DNA of 64,000 nucleotides from an uncultured Duncaniella sp. (GTDB lineage: Bacteria; Bacteroidota; Bacteroidia; Bacteroidales; Muribaculaceae), in NCBI GenBank assembly GCA_910589485.1, contig CAJUSW010000012.1, positions 1-64,000 of the forward strand, read 5' to 3'. Both the position numbers and the translations under genes were made by a program. The notes beneath the pieces are model-generated. The model saw nothing but the letters and a program-made list of their open reading frames with translations, was not told the origin of the DNA and made no database searches. Shown piece after piece: positions 54,347 through 63,983 of this stretch. Each line of letters starts with the position of its first letter. Positions within the stretch are counted from its first letter, which is position 1.

Positions 54347-55663
54347 TCAACGAACAGCCTGATTGAGGCGGCGCGGGAACTGGAATATTATGGACAATGC
54401 CACCATCATGGCCAATGCCCAGGGATAGTAGAGGTAAGGGAACGGGGCGGCGGGCGCTATCCCGGCCAATGAGGACGCGAGAAGGGTCTGCGCTCCATAA
54501 GGGATGAGACACTGGACAATGCACGAACTGGAGTCGAGCAACGAAGCGTTCTTGCGGAGATCAATGCCGAACCTCTCGCCAATGTCACGCGAGATGCTAC
54601 CCACGGTGATGATCGCCACGGTGTTGTTGGCCGTGCACAGGTTGACAAGTCCAGCAAGAAAAGCCACGCATGCCTGAGCGCCACGCACTCCCGAGACATG
54701 CGAGGTGAGCACACGCAGAAGATACTGGATACCGCCGGCAGCCTTGATCACACCGAGCATTCCGGCCGCGAGGATGGTGACGATTATCAACTCGCCCATT
54801 GAGTCGATACCAGCCCCCATGAATCCGAAAAGCGAGATGATATCGTGGCCATACATCAGCCCCATCACCAAGGCGGTGACTATGCCGAGCGTGAGTACTA
54901 TCGTAACATTCACACCGGCCACTGCCGCCACCAGGACCACGAGATAAGGGAGTATAAGCCACGGATCGGCACTATCGCCGACAGCCACCTCGGGGGTGCC
55001 TATGCTCATGAACACATATATGCCGAGCGTGACGAGAGCGGCCGGCAACGCGATCCACAGGTTGGCCTTAAACTTATCGGCCATATTGCACCCCTGGGAG
55101 CGGGTTGCCGCGATTGTAGTGTCGGAGATGAATGACAGATTATCACCGAAGAAAGCACCACCGAGCACCACGGCCACATAAAACGGCAGACTTGCTCCCG
55201 AGGCTGAGGCCATCTCCACTGCAAGCGGAGAGAGTGCCACAACCGTGCCCACCGAGGTGCCGATGGAGAGCGAGATGAAACAAGCTGCCACAAAGAGCCC
55301 CGGCACGATGAAGCGAGAGGGGAAAAAGCGCAACGTGAAGTTGACCGTAGCGTCGATCGCCCCTATCTCCTTGGCCAAGGAGGCAAATGCACCGGCCAGA
55401 ATGAATATCCATATCATGTATAGGATATTGGTGTGGCCGGCCGACCGCGAGAATGTCTCTATGCGCTGCACAAGCGAACCTCCCCGCGAATATATGGCCA
55501 CGCTCCACATCGATGCGGCAAGCAGAGCCACGGAGAGGGGCATCTTGTAGAAATCGCCTATCACAAGCGACACCACAAGATAGAGGCAGAGGAATACCGC
55601 TACCGGCGACAGCGCCAGCAGTCCACGCGATGCACTGACCGATGATAAATCAGACGGTAACAT
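54347..55663 (-). CDS. NhaC-type Na+/H+ antiporter family protein
   Basis: The 438-residue inner-membrane protein has about eleven hydrophobic segments and the NhaC/ion-transporter motifs SIGTSVGTVVALSPLA, FFGDNLSFISDTTIAATRSQGC and LVNLCTANNTVAI. Members exchange Na+ for protons or malate for lactate. It lies 2 nt after the GNAT gene and 22 nt before the TonB receptor gene. Confidence 0.85.
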   Translation of the reverse strand: MLPSDLSSVSASRGLLALSPVAVFLCLYLVVSLVIGDFYKMPLSVALLAASMWSVAIYSRGGSLVQRIETFSRSAGHTNILYMIWIFILAGAFASLAKEIGAIDATVNFTLRFFPSRFIVPGLFVAACFISLSIGTSVGTVVALSPLAVEMASASGASLPFYVAVVLGGAFFGDNLSFISDTTIAATRSQGCNMADKFKANLWIALPAALVTLGIYVFMSIGTPEVAVGDSADPWLILPYLVVLVAAVAGVNVTIVLTLGIVTALVMGLMYGHDIISLFGFMGAGIDSMGELIIVTILAAGMLGVIKAAGGIQYLLRVLTSHVSGVRGAQACVAFLAGLVNLCTANNTVAIITVGSISRDIGERFGIDLRKNASLLDSSSCIVQCLIPYGAQTLLASSLAGIAPAAPFPYLYYPWALAMMVALSIIFQFPRRLNQAVR

Positions 55664-55665
55664 GA

Positions 55666-56232
55666 TCAGGAGGGGTACTGCATGTGGTCCATCAACACAT
55701 GTACAAAGGGCCTCTCGCCAACTTTACGGAAGCCTACGCGCTCATACAGTTTGCGGGCGAGGGGGTTGATCTTGTCGACGAGCAGTCCGGCCGGCTTGCC
55801 ACACCCGGCGGCACGGGCAATGGATGCACGGAGCAGATCGGACGCTATGCCCTTGCCACGGTGTTCAGGGAGCACGGCAAGCGTATCGAGATAAAATTCA
55901 TCGGGCTCACACTCGTCCTCGACATCCGCGAGATCGAGGCCCAGCCTCTCGGTCACAGCCTTGAAGAACGGTTTACGCAGCTCATGGAGCATGGCGCCAT
56001 CGTAAGCGACACATGCACCTACTACTTTCCCGTCATCGTCGACGGCTACAAGAGTGTTGAGATAGCTGTACTGGGAATCCTCGCGAGTAGCGAGAGATGC
56101 GAACAGATCTATGACATCGGCCACAGTGTGATGCTCGCCGGCAAGACCGGAAGCGATCTCGGTGCCAATGGCCTCGACTACAGCCGAGCCTATGAACTGA
56201 GCGTCGGACTGACGCGCTGGTATTATTTTCAT
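55666..56232 (-). CDS. GNAT family N-acetyltransferase
   Basis: The 188-residue protein has the acetyl-CoA motif VLPEHRGKGIASDLLRASIARA (about 115-136) and the C-terminal YERVGFRKVGERPF of GNAT enzymes. The substrate is unknown. Its ATG overlaps the ribD stop as ATGA. Confidence 0.85.
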   Translation of the reverse strand: MKIIPARQSDAQFIGSAVVEAIGTEIASGLAGEHHTVADVIDLFASLATREDSQYSYLNTLVAVDDDGKVVGACVAYDGAMLHELRKPFFKAVTERLGLDLADVEDECEPDEFYLDTLAVLPEHRGKGIASDLLRASIARAAGCGKPAGLLVDKINPLARKLYERVGFRKVGERPFVHVLMDHMQYPS

Positions 56233-57194
56233 CTGGTGATATTTATTATTGTATTACCATCGATAGTTTCGGTGCCCACAACCCAGCAATCGGGAGTGAG
56301 ACGGGGAGCCTTGACATTTCCGCCAATGGGAATTGCGCCACGCTCAATCCTGATGTCATCCCAAAGCCCATCACGGAGAAATGCTTCATGAATCTGCGCC
56401 CCACCCTCCACAAGAAGGCTTGTCACTTTTTTAGCGGAATACAGGTCGGACAACACGTCGATGAGCGAATCGTGATCGCTGTAAACGATCGTGCCGGGGG
56501 TAAGGAGATCGGCGGGTACACGTCCACGCCGGTCGAGTATAATCCGCAAAGGCGAGCGCCCGGCATAGTGGCGGGTGTCCAGGGAGGGACGATCGGCCAA
56601 GGCTGTGCCACTGCCCACAAGAATGGCATCGTGCGTGGCACGCAACTTGTGAACGAGCATCGAGGTGACAGGGGGGGATATGTGTCCGTCAATGTACCCG
56701 TCGGCACTCTCGGCCCATTTCAGTGTCACGAACGGACGACGCAGGCGATGGGCCGTCATGAATTTCCTGTTAAGGTCAACACATTCACTTTCAAGACATC
56801 CGGTCACGACCTCAACGCCGGCCTCACGCAACATGGCAACGCCACGGCCTGAGACCTTCTCGAAGGGATCGAGACAACCCACCACAACCCTCGGGATCCT
56901 TTTGGAAATTATCAGCCCGGCACACGGGGGAGTCTTGCCATAATGAGAGCAGGGCTCGAGCGTGACATACATGGTAGAGTCCATGAGGAGGGCCGGATCG
57001 GTCACCGAGGCTATGGCGTTGACCTCGGCATGGCCTTCACCGCACCGACGGTGCCATCCCTCACCGATGATACGACTATCGGGAGAGACTATCACCGCTC
57101 CAACCATAGGGTTGGGGGACGCATCGAGCAGCCCGTGACGGGCAAGCCCGAGCGCACGACGCATGTAAATTTCGTTGACTTGCATATCAATCAT
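56229..57194 (-). CDS. ribD: Bifunctional riboflavin deaminase/reductase RibD
   Basis: The 321-residue enzyme performs two early steps of riboflavin synthesis. The zinc deaminase domain has HAEVNAI and PCSHYGKTPPCAGLI; the reductase domain has FVTLKWAESADGYID, DAILVGSGTALADRP and LLVEGGAQIHEAFL. It follows ispG by 5 nt. Other rib genes are not in the window. Confidence 0.93.
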   Translation of the reverse strand: MIDMQVNEIYMRRALGLARHGLLDASPNPMVGAVIVSPDSRIIGEGWHRRCGEGHAEVNAIASVTDPALLMDSTMYVTLEPCSHYGKTPPCAGLIISKRIPRVVVGCLDPFEKVSGRGVAMLREAGVEVVTGCLESECVDLNRKFMTAHRLRRPFVTLKWAESADGYIDGHISPPVTSMLVHKLRATHDAILVGSGTALADRPSLDTRHYAGRSPLRIILDRRGRVPADLLTPGTIVYSDHDSLIDVLSDLYSAKKVTSLLVEGGAQIHEAFLRDGLWDDIRIERGAIPIGGNVKAPRLTPDCWVVGTETIDGNTIINITR

Positions 57195-57199
57195 TCCGA

Positions 57200-58867
57200 T
57201 TATTGAGGATCGATCCAGTCGCCATTCTCCTTTATCAAGGCAATGAGACGGGGCAGAGCTTCGGAGGTGGGGATATTCTTAACCTTGCACTCCTTGCCTT
57301 TGTACAGGCTTATGTGGCCCGGAGCGGCTCCCACATAACCGTAATCGGCATCGGCCATCTCACCGGGTCCATTGACTATACAGCCCATGACACCGATCTT
57401 CAGACCCTTGAGATGGGACGTGGCAGCCTTGATCTCGCGGAGAGTCGACTGGAGGTCATATAACGTGCGGCCACAACCGGGACACGAGATGAACTCGGTC
57501 TTGGATATGCGGTGACGCGTAGCCTGGAGGATGTTGAGCGCCAGACGATCGAGAAATTCTCGTCCGAAAACAGCTGACTCGATACATATGCCGTCGGCAA
57601 TGCCCGAGAGGAGCAGATAGCCAAAATCCATGGAGGCCTGGAGGGTGAGGGTATCGGCATCGGCCGTATCATAGGCAAACGACACAATCACGGGATTGGT
57701 CAAGCCTCGCTCCACCATTCCGGCTACAAAGGCTTTCACCCTGAGAGCGCGGTCGGCACCATCGGCTGTAAGAAGCACCACCAACTGCGGATGAGAGGCT
57801 ACAAACTCATAAGCCTCGGCCACATCGCCATCGGGAGAAAGAGCCACGGTGACAGTGGAGTCGAGCGCGGATCCTAAATCGTCGAGTCCGAGGACAACAG
57901 TGGTCCGCGTACCCCACGACGACCCGCGACGCAAGGGAGCATACGGCGATGCGGGATCGAGAGTGACACCGAGAGGATAGTCATGGGGGGCAGAGGCTAT
58001 GTCGGCCACATGCGCAAGGATACCGCGGGCTACGGGGATCTCACACTCGGGCTCCTCGCTGAGCGAGACACGGATAGTGTCGCCTATGCCATCCATGAGC
58101 AACGATCCGATACCTACGGCCGACTTGATGCGTCCGTCCTCGCCATCGCCGGCCTCGGTGACACCGAGGTGCAACGGGAAGTGCATATCCTCGGCGTCCA
58201 TGGCGTCGACCAGACGGCGCACAGTCTCGGTCATAACCAGCACATTGGAAGCCTTGATGGAGATCACCACCTCACGGAAATCCTCGGCTACGCACACGCG
58301 AAGGAACTCCATGGCACTCTCCACCATTCCGGCAGGGGTGTCGCCGTAACGGCTCATGATGCGGTCAGAGAGAGAACCGTGGTTTACTCCGATACGGAGA
58401 GCGGTGTGATGCTCCTTACAGAGATCGATCAGCGGCACAAGTGCATCGCGTATCTTGAGGAGCTCGGCCTCGTACTCGGCATCGGTAAACTCGATCTTCT
58501 TGAATGTACGGCCGGGATCGACAAAATTGCCGGGATTGATGCGCACCTTCTCCACGCGGGTAGCCGCTGCGAAGGCGGCACGCGGATTGAAATGCACATC
58601 GGCCACCAAGGGCACGTTGCATCCATGGCTGAGAAGCGACTCCTTGATAGGAGCGAGATTCTCGGCCTCGCGGACACCCTGAGTGGTAAGGCGCACTATC
58701 TCGCCTCCGACAGCCACGATGCGCTCGATCTGTGCGACCGAGGCAACGGTATCGTTGGTCGAGGTGGTGGTCATGGACTGGACCACCACAGGATTGTCGC
58801 CACCAATAGTAACGTCCCCCACATGGACAGGCCATGTGGGACGACGTTTCCAGTCATGTCTTAACAT
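57200..58867 (-). CDS. ispG: 4-hydroxy-3-methylbut-2-enyl diphosphate synthase IspG
   Basis: This 4Fe-4S enzyme of the MEP isoprenoid pathway is the long form of 555 residues, with a middle domain (about 265-430) between the TIM barrel (VQSMTTTSTNDTVA, LVADVHFNPR, RIGVNHGSL) and the cluster domain (ISCPGCGRTL, GCIVNGPGEMADADYG). The long form is usual in Bacteroidetes and plants. Its ATG directly abuts the purE stop. Confidence 0.94.
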   Translation of the reverse strand: MLRHDWKRRPTWPVHVGDVTIGGDNPVVVQSMTTTSTNDTVASVAQIERIVAVGGEIVRLTTQGVREAENLAPIKESLLSHGCNVPLVADVHFNPRAAFAAATRVEKVRINPGNFVDPGRTFKKIEFTDAEYEAELLKIRDALVPLIDLCKEHHTALRIGVNHGSLSDRIMSRYGDTPAGMVESAMEFLRVCVAEDFREVVISIKASNVLVMTETVRRLVDAMDAEDMHFPLHLGVTEAGDGEDGRIKSAVGIGSLLMDGIGDTIRVSLSEEPECEIPVARGILAHVADIASAPHDYPLGVTLDPASPYAPLRRGSSWGTRTTVVLGLDDLGSALDSTVTVALSPDGDVAEAYEFVASHPQLVVLLTADGADRALRVKAFVAGMVERGLTNPVIVSFAYDTADADTLTLQASMDFGYLLLSGIADGICIESAVFGREFLDRLALNILQATRHRISKTEFISCPGCGRTLYDLQSTLREIKAATSHLKGLKIGVMGCIVNGPGEMADADYGYVGAAPGHISLYKGKECKVKNIPTSEALPRLIALIKENGDWIDPQ

Positions 58868-59371
58868 CTATACCTTATATTCGTATTTAACCTCCTTAAG
58901 TTCCTCGTTGGCCTTTACGATCTTCTTGGAAAGGGTGGAACGATAGGCATCGAAACGTGCGGCCAGCTCGGGATCGGAAAGAGCGAGCATCTGGACAGCC
59001 ATCACAGCAGCATTCATGCCGGCGTTTATGCCAACAGTGGCAACCGATATGCCCGGAGGCATCTGCACGATAGAATAGAGAGCGTCCATGCCATTGAGCG
59101 AAGAATTGATGGGAATTCCTATCACAGGCAGGGGTGTCATGGCTGCAATCACGCCAGGGAGCGCGGCGGCCATGCCTGCGGCAGCGATAATAACCTTTAT
59201 GCCCCTGGCCTGGGCTCCGGTTGCAAACTCCTCGACCTCGCGCGGTGTGCGGTGGGCCGAGAGGGCATTCATCTCAAAAGGCACCTGCATGTCATTGAGA
59301 AAATCGGCAGCCTTCTTGAGGATGGGAAGATCACTGGTGCTTCCCATGATAATACTAACAACTGGTTTCAT
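58868..59371 (-). CDS. purE: N5-carboxyaminoimidazole ribonucleotide mutase PurE
   Basis: The 167-residue class I PurE moves the carboxylate in purine synthesis. Signatures are IIMGSTSDLPIL, ALSAHRTP (catalytic His) and AAGMAAALPGV. It lies 57 nt after the PAP2-like gene. Confidence 0.95.
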   Translation of the reverse strand: MKPVVSIIMGSTSDLPILKKAADFLNDMQVPFEMNALSAHRTPREVEEFATGAQARGIKVIIAAAGMAAALPGVIAAMTPLPVIGIPINSSLNGMDALYSIVQMPPGISVATVGINAGMNAAVMAVQMLALSDPELAARFDAYRSTLSKKIVKANEELKEVKYEYKV

Positions 59372-59428
59372 TTTTTCAAAGAAAGAAATATGAATTATAA
59401 TGGTTGATTCTCTTTATAAGTTGATTCT

Positions 59429-60046
59429 TCAACTGTGAATATAGAACATGGTGAGGAGCCACACACATAGGAATCCGTTGGCGCATCCGGCAAGCACCTG
59501 CATGAGAGTGTGACGCTGGAGATAGACCCTGGCAGTCATAACTGCTCCGGCAAGCACCACAACAGCGGATATCCATATGTTCAGGTCCACCACCGACTGG
59601 TGCATGGCGGCTATGCGGAAGAGCATGGCCACAAGTCCACCCATGGCGGCGGCATGAGCCGAAATCTTCCATTTGAGGTTCACAACCGCGTTTATCAGCG
59701 CGGCGGCTCCCCCACCGGCATAGAACATGGTGAGCCACGATGGCGCTCCGGCCCGGTAAAGGAAGAAGCAACATCCCACGTAGCATAGTATGGTCAATGC
59801 GTATGGCAGGGAACGTTCGGTGCGGACATTCACACCGGGATCGGTCAGGAATCCGGTCTTATACATAGCCATAATGCCACATGCGGGAATCACACATGTG
59901 ATGACAAATGTTATGGCAACCGTAGTGCACAGGACCCGCGCCGAAAGCACCGACAGGACTGACAGAAACGATGCAAGAATCATGCCGTAGGTGGGGACCA
60001 ACAGCGGAGAGAAGATGTAGGAGAGAATTTGGGATACACGTTTCAT
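59429..60046 (-). CDS. PAP2-like integral membrane protein
   Basis: The 205-residue protein has five to six transmembrane segments and a PAP2-type layout: KWKISAHAAAMGG in the place of the SGH motif and RVYLQRHTLMQV in the place of the SR-x5-H-x3-D motif. The catalytic serine-glycine is replaced by SAH, and the last aspartate by Q, so phosphatase activity is uncertain. It lies between rpoN and purE. Confidence 0.7.
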   Translation of the reverse strand: MKRVSQILSYIFSPLLVPTYGMILASFLSVLSVLSARVLCTTVAITFVITCVIPACGIMAMYKTGFLTDPGVNVRTERSLPYALTILCYVGCCFFLYRAGAPSWLTMFYAGGGAAALINAVVNLKWKISAHAAAMGGLVAMLFRIAAMHQSVVDLNIWISAVVVLAGAVMTARVYLQRHTLMQVLAGCANGFLCVWLLTMFYIHS

Positions 60047-60075
60047 AATAGTGCTTGTTGAAGAAAGAGTGGGGA

Positions 60076-61527
60076 TTAAAGTTTTTTCCTGAGGCGTGCC
60101 ACAGGGATTCCGAGACGTTCACGATACTTGGCAACAGTGCGGCGGGCTATGCTGTAGCCACGACCGGCAAGCTCGGCGGTGAGAGCATCGTCGCTGAGCG
60201 GAGCGGCGGGATCCTCATCATCGATCACCGAGCGTAATACTGACAGAATCTCGCGCGAGGAGGCATCCTCATCATCATTGACACGCTCGTTGAAAAAGAA
60301 TTTCAGCGGATACACGCCCGATTGGGTAGCGACATATTTGCCGGCCGAGGCACGGGAGATAACGGAGATGTCCAGGCCAGTGACCCGGGAGATGTCGCGC
60401 AACACCATAGGACGCAAACGGCTCTCATCCTCCGACACAAAGAAATCGCGTTGCCAACGCACGATAGCCTCCATCACATTCATGAGGGTGTTGCGACGCA
60501 TGCGCAGAAGGTCGATGAACACCGATGCCTCCTCACGTTTTTTCGTGATGAAGGAGAGGGCCTCGTTCTTAGGAGAGTCACCCCGCTGAGATTTCGATTG
60601 CATCACCACGAGCTCCTCATCGGCCGAGAAGCTCTTCTCGATGACAAGTTCAGGGAGGTTGTTGGGCATGGTGACGGTGAGACGATCGTTCTGATCCAGC
60701 TCCACATAGAAATCGGGGATTATGTGGCGCGCCCTATCGTCGGCCAGGCTCTCCCCTATCCGGCTTGCGGGCTTGGGATCGAGGGAGCGTATCACCTCGT
60801 CGGCCTCACGAAGCATGTCGCGGGAAACCCCAAGCATTGATTCGAGCCGGTCGAAATGCCGGAGCGAAAACAGATCGAAATAGTCGCCCACGATCTCGCG
60901 GGCTATTTTGACTGCTCCGGTATCAGGGAGACGTCTCAGCTGCAACAGCAGACAATCCCTCAGATCCACCGCCCCGACCCCAGCAGGATCGAGAGCGCGG
61001 ATGGCATCGTACACCTTGCGGATCTCGGCCATGCTGATCTCCAATCCGGCATCAATGGCAAGATCGTCCTCGATCTGAGGCAAGGTGCGGGTGAGATATC
61101 CGTTATCATCAAGATTGCCGATAATGTAACGTGCAATCTGGAGCTCCATCTCGGTGAGATCGGTCTCTGAAAGCTGAGATATGAGGTATTCTATGAGCGA
61201 TTCACCATCATCCACCGCAACAGGCTCCAGGACTGCGTCGGCGGCACTGCGGTTGTTGGCCTCAAGACGGTAGGAGGGGATGTCGTCCTCATTGCCATAA
61301 TCGGCAAGTTGGAGATCCTCGGCCGTCTCGGTGTAAGGCTCCTCGTCGGGGTCGGTGTCGACGGATGATTCGGCGACCTCAAGAGCGGGATTATCATCGA
61401 GCTCACGGCGCACCTCCTCCTCAATCTCGGGCTCGGACATTTCAAGCATGCGCACAAGCCTCATCTGCAGTGGCGAGAGGCGCAACTGCATGCGTTGTTC
61501 AAGGGATTGCGAGAGAGTTTCTTTCAT
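60076..61527 (-). CDS. rpoN: RNA polymerase sigma-54 factor
   Basis: The 483-residue factor has the N-terminal region LSPLQMRLVRMLEMSEPEIEEEV that contacts activators, an acidic linker (about 45-80), the core-binding part, and the RpoN box ARRTVAKYRE (462-471) near the C-terminus. It directs transcription of enhancer-dependent promoters. No sigma-54 activator gene is in the window. Confidence 0.95.
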   Translation of the reverse strand: MKETLSQSLEQRMQLRLSPLQMRLVRMLEMSEPEIEEEVRRELDDNPALEVAESSVDTDPDEEPYTETAEDLQLADYGNEDDIPSYRLEANNRSAADAVLEPVAVDDGESLIEYLISQLSETDLTEMELQIARYIIGNLDDNGYLTRTLPQIEDDLAIDAGLEISMAEIRKVYDAIRALDPAGVGAVDLRDCLLLQLRRLPDTGAVKIAREIVGDYFDLFSLRHFDRLESMLGVSRDMLREADEVIRSLDPKPASRIGESLADDRARHIIPDFYVELDQNDRLTVTMPNNLPELVIEKSFSADEELVVMQSKSQRGDSPKNEALSFITKKREEASVFIDLLRMRRNTLMNVMEAIVRWQRDFFVSEDESRLRPMVLRDISRVTGLDISVISRASAGKYVATQSGVYPLKFFFNERVNDDEDASSREILSVLRSVIDDEDPAAPLSDDALTAELAGRGYSIARRTVAKYRERLGIPVARLRKKL

Positions 61528-61569
61528 GACCTGATAGCTGAGATAACAAATTATAACGGCCGACGGATG

Positions 61570-62526
61570 CTATACATTAAAAACCGCCTCATCAAAATAA
61601 CGGCATATGAGTACGCCGGGTTTAATCTTTTTATGCTGACGAGGCTGGATGCCACGCGCCTCGTCAAGGATGTGGCGCGGGATTTCCGCCCCGGCATGTA
61701 TCGAACAGACAACACCTCCGCCCAGACGGGGATCTATCTCCATGAGCATAAGTTCGCCCGAGTCAAGATCCCTGAGGAACTGCAACGTGACCGCACCCCG
61801 CAAGCGCAACCTCTCTATAGCCCGGGCCGAAGCCTCGACGATCTCGGGCGAGTCAACCGTGACCGTCCGGGAAACCTCGCCCCCAAGCACCTCAAGCCTG
61901 CGACGCGGGCTTATGCACACAGCCTTGCCACGCTGGGGGATATAGCAGTCGACGGTGTATTCCTCGATGTTGCTGAAGTATTGCTGCAACAGATACTCCT
62001 CCTTGTGACGCAACACCCTGCGGAAAGAGTTCACATCATTAATGATCATGATGCCCTTGCCTCCGGTGCCGTATCGCGGTTTAGCTATCAACGGGAAATG
62101 CGGACGGCCGCTTTTATACGTTGCCGGGATGGGGAGATTGTTCTCCTCGAACAGCACGGCCGATATAGTCTTGTCATAGAAAGACTCGGCAAGATGAGGC
62201 TTCATCACCGGCGCCCACACATCTCCATAGAGGGAAATGTATTTACCGGTGGCCACCACAGCGGCATCAAAAAACGGAATCATCACCGAGATTTCAGCCA
62301 CAAGGACCACTTCATGCAAATGAGCGTATAATTCGGGGTCGTCCCAACGACGGCCCACTATAACTATACCGACTGATGCAATGGGAACCCGGGAGGTCAA
62401 TTCATAGCTGTAAATATTGACACGGAGGCCCATATCGGCACCCGCATCAATAAGTTTTCTCGCCAGGGAGACACGTTTGGCCCCTCCGAGAAATAAGATA
62501 TTTATGGTTTCCTGATTCTCCTGCAT
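61570..62526 (-). CDS. ATP-grasp enzyme paired with a LegB-like dehydratase
   Basis: The 318-residue protein has an N-terminal Rossmann-like domain (ILFLGGAKRVSLARKL) and an ATP-grasp fold: PLIAKPRYGTGGKGIMII (ATP loop), EEYTVDCYIP and LMEIDPRLGGGVV with metal-binding Glu/Asp. Such carbamoyl-phosphate-synthase-like ATP-grasp enzymes ligate a carboxylate to an amine. It follows the LegB-like gene by 9 nt, so it may modify a nucleotide sugar or surface glycan. No substrate can be named. Confidence 0.75.
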   Translation of the reverse strand: MQENQETINILFLGGAKRVSLARKLIDAGADMGLRVNIYSYELTSRVPIASVGIVIVGRRWDDPELYAHLHEVVLVAEISVMIPFFDAAVVATGKYISLYGDVWAPVMKPHLAESFYDKTISAVLFEENNLPIPATYKSGRPHFPLIAKPRYGTGGKGIMIINDVNSFRRVLRHKEEYLLQQYFSNIEEYTVDCYIPQRGKAVCISPRRRLEVLGGEVSRTVTVDSPEIVEASARAIERLRLRGAVTLQFLRDLDSGELMLMEIDPRLGGGVVCSIHAGAEIPRHILDEARGIQPRQHKKIKPGVLICRYFDEAVFNV

Positions 62527-62535
62527 ATCACCCGA

Positions 62536-63519
62536 TCACACGTTATATATACCGGATTTGTATCCTGCGAGGTTTTCGGGTTTCGTAAACCAATCGACCG
62601 TAGCTGTAAGGCCTTCCCGGAGAGAATATCTCGGACGCCAATCGGTGAGGGACGTGATGAGCGAGTTGTCGCCACACAACCTGAACACCTCACTTCCGGC
62701 AGGGCGCAAGCGGGCCGGATCAGTGACATATCTCACATCCTCGCCCATTATCTCAGCAATCGTCTCGAGAGTCTCACGCATGGTGACCTCGGTGCCGGTG
62801 GCTATATTGATCTCGCGTCCCTCGATACCGGGAGCTGTGCCGAGAGCAATGAAGCCGGCCACTGTATCGGCGACAAAATTGAAATCACGGGTAGGAGTGA
62901 GATCGCCGACCATAATCTCTCTCTTTCCTGAAGCAATCTGGGTGATAATGGTCGGGATGATCGCTCTCGCGCTCTGGCGCGGGCCGTAGGTGTTGAAGGG
63001 ACGGGCCACCACTACCGGGAGCGAGAATGCGTTATGAAAGCTCATAGCTATGGCATCGGCACCGATCTTGGTAGCGCTGTAGGGCGATTGCGGTTGTTTG
63101 GGGTGCTTCTCATCGATGGGGACATACTGAGCGGTGCCGTACACCTCGCTTGTGGAAGTAACCACCAGGCGCCCCACGCCTGCATCGCGACAGGCCTGGC
63201 ATATGTTAAGCGTACCTTTTATATTAGTGTCCACATAGCTGTCAGGGGCTATATAGCTATACGGAATGGCTATCAAGGCAGCCAGATGATACACCGTGGA
63301 ACAGCCTTTGACTATCTCGCGGCAAAGGTTGGGGTCCCTGACATCGCCGGTGACAACTTCGAGCGTCGGGTTATCGATACCCTCGAGCCATCCCCAGTTG
63401 TTGAATGAGTTATACTGGCTCAACGCCCTGACAGAATATCCGGCAGAAAGGAGTCCCTCCACCAGGTGAGAACCTATGAATCCGTCAGCTCCTGTGACAA
63501 GAACTTTTTCTAATATCAT
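62536..63519 (-). CDS. LegB-like NAD-dependent nucleotide-sugar 4,6-dehydratase
   Basis: The 327-residue extended SDR protein has NAD motif TGADGFIGSHLVEGL, the catalytic STSEVYG and SPYSATK, and the segment YNSFNNWGWLEG that is characteristic of LegB-type UDP-GlcNAc-derived 4,6-dehydratases. LegB makes a keto-sugar for legionaminic acid or bacillosamine-like sugars. The other leg genes are not in the window. ATG 63519 is preferred to an in-frame TTG at 63525. Confidence 0.8.
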   Translation of the reverse strand: MILEKVLVTGADGFIGSHLVEGLLSAGYSVRALSQYNSFNNWGWLEGIDNPTLEVVTGDVRDPNLCREIVKGCSTVYHLAALIAIPYSYIAPDSYVDTNIKGTLNICQACRDAGVGRLVVTSTSEVYGTAQYVPIDEKHPKQPQSPYSATKIGADAIAMSFHNAFSLPVVVARPFNTYGPRQSARAIIPTIITQIASGKREIMVGDLTPTRDFNFVADTVAGFIALGTAPGIEGREINIATGTEVTMRETLETIAEIMGEDVRYVTDPARLRPAGSEVFRLCGDNSLITSLTDWRPRYSLREGLTATVDWFTKPENLAGYKSGIYNV

Positions 63520-63521
63520 GA

Positions 63522-63983
63522 TCAATAGTATTTCTTTAAATAATAATCGTATCTCACCCCATCGAGGTCAGAGACATACCAGACGTGCATTTCGGATGAG
63601 GTCAAAGATTCTATATTTAGATCGGTCACCCCATCGCTGACAAGATGAAGCGAGGACGGAGGACGATAAAACGGATCGCCATCATCGCCCGTGAATGAGA
63701 AATCGAGCGACAGGATATCATCATGCCGGCTCCACATCCCTTTCACATTCATAAAATCATGGTGGGGATGGAGAGTCTGAATCCACACGAGGTCGCCCTG
63801 GAATGACCAGCAATACACGAGCACATCCTCATCGTAGAGTGGCTGGTCGCCTCCATCGGCACGGAGCGACTCGACCTTCCAACGTCCGAACATATCACCG
63901 ATGTCACCATCGTTATGGGTACACCCTGCCGACAGCACGATGAATGTTGTCAATAACAATATATGAAGGATTCTCTTGACCAT
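63522..63983 (-). CDS. Lipocalin-like lipoprotein
   Basis: The 153-residue protein has a lipoprotein signal (LLTTFIVLSAGC) and a small beta-barrel pattern beginning GRWKVESL, as in lipocalin-like Bacteroidetes lipoproteins. ATG 63983 is chosen for the signal peptide; a GTG at 63992 and ATG at 63989 are alternatives. It lies 2 nt before the LegB-like gene. Confidence 0.65.
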   Translation of the reverse strand: MVKRILHILLLTTFIVLSAGCTHNDGDIGDMFGRWKVESLRADGGDQPLYDEDVLVYCWSFQGDLVWIQTLHPHHDFMNVKGMWSRHDDILSLDFSFTGDDGDPFYRPPSSLHLVSDGVTDLNIESLTSSEMHVWYVSDLDGVRYDYYLKKYY

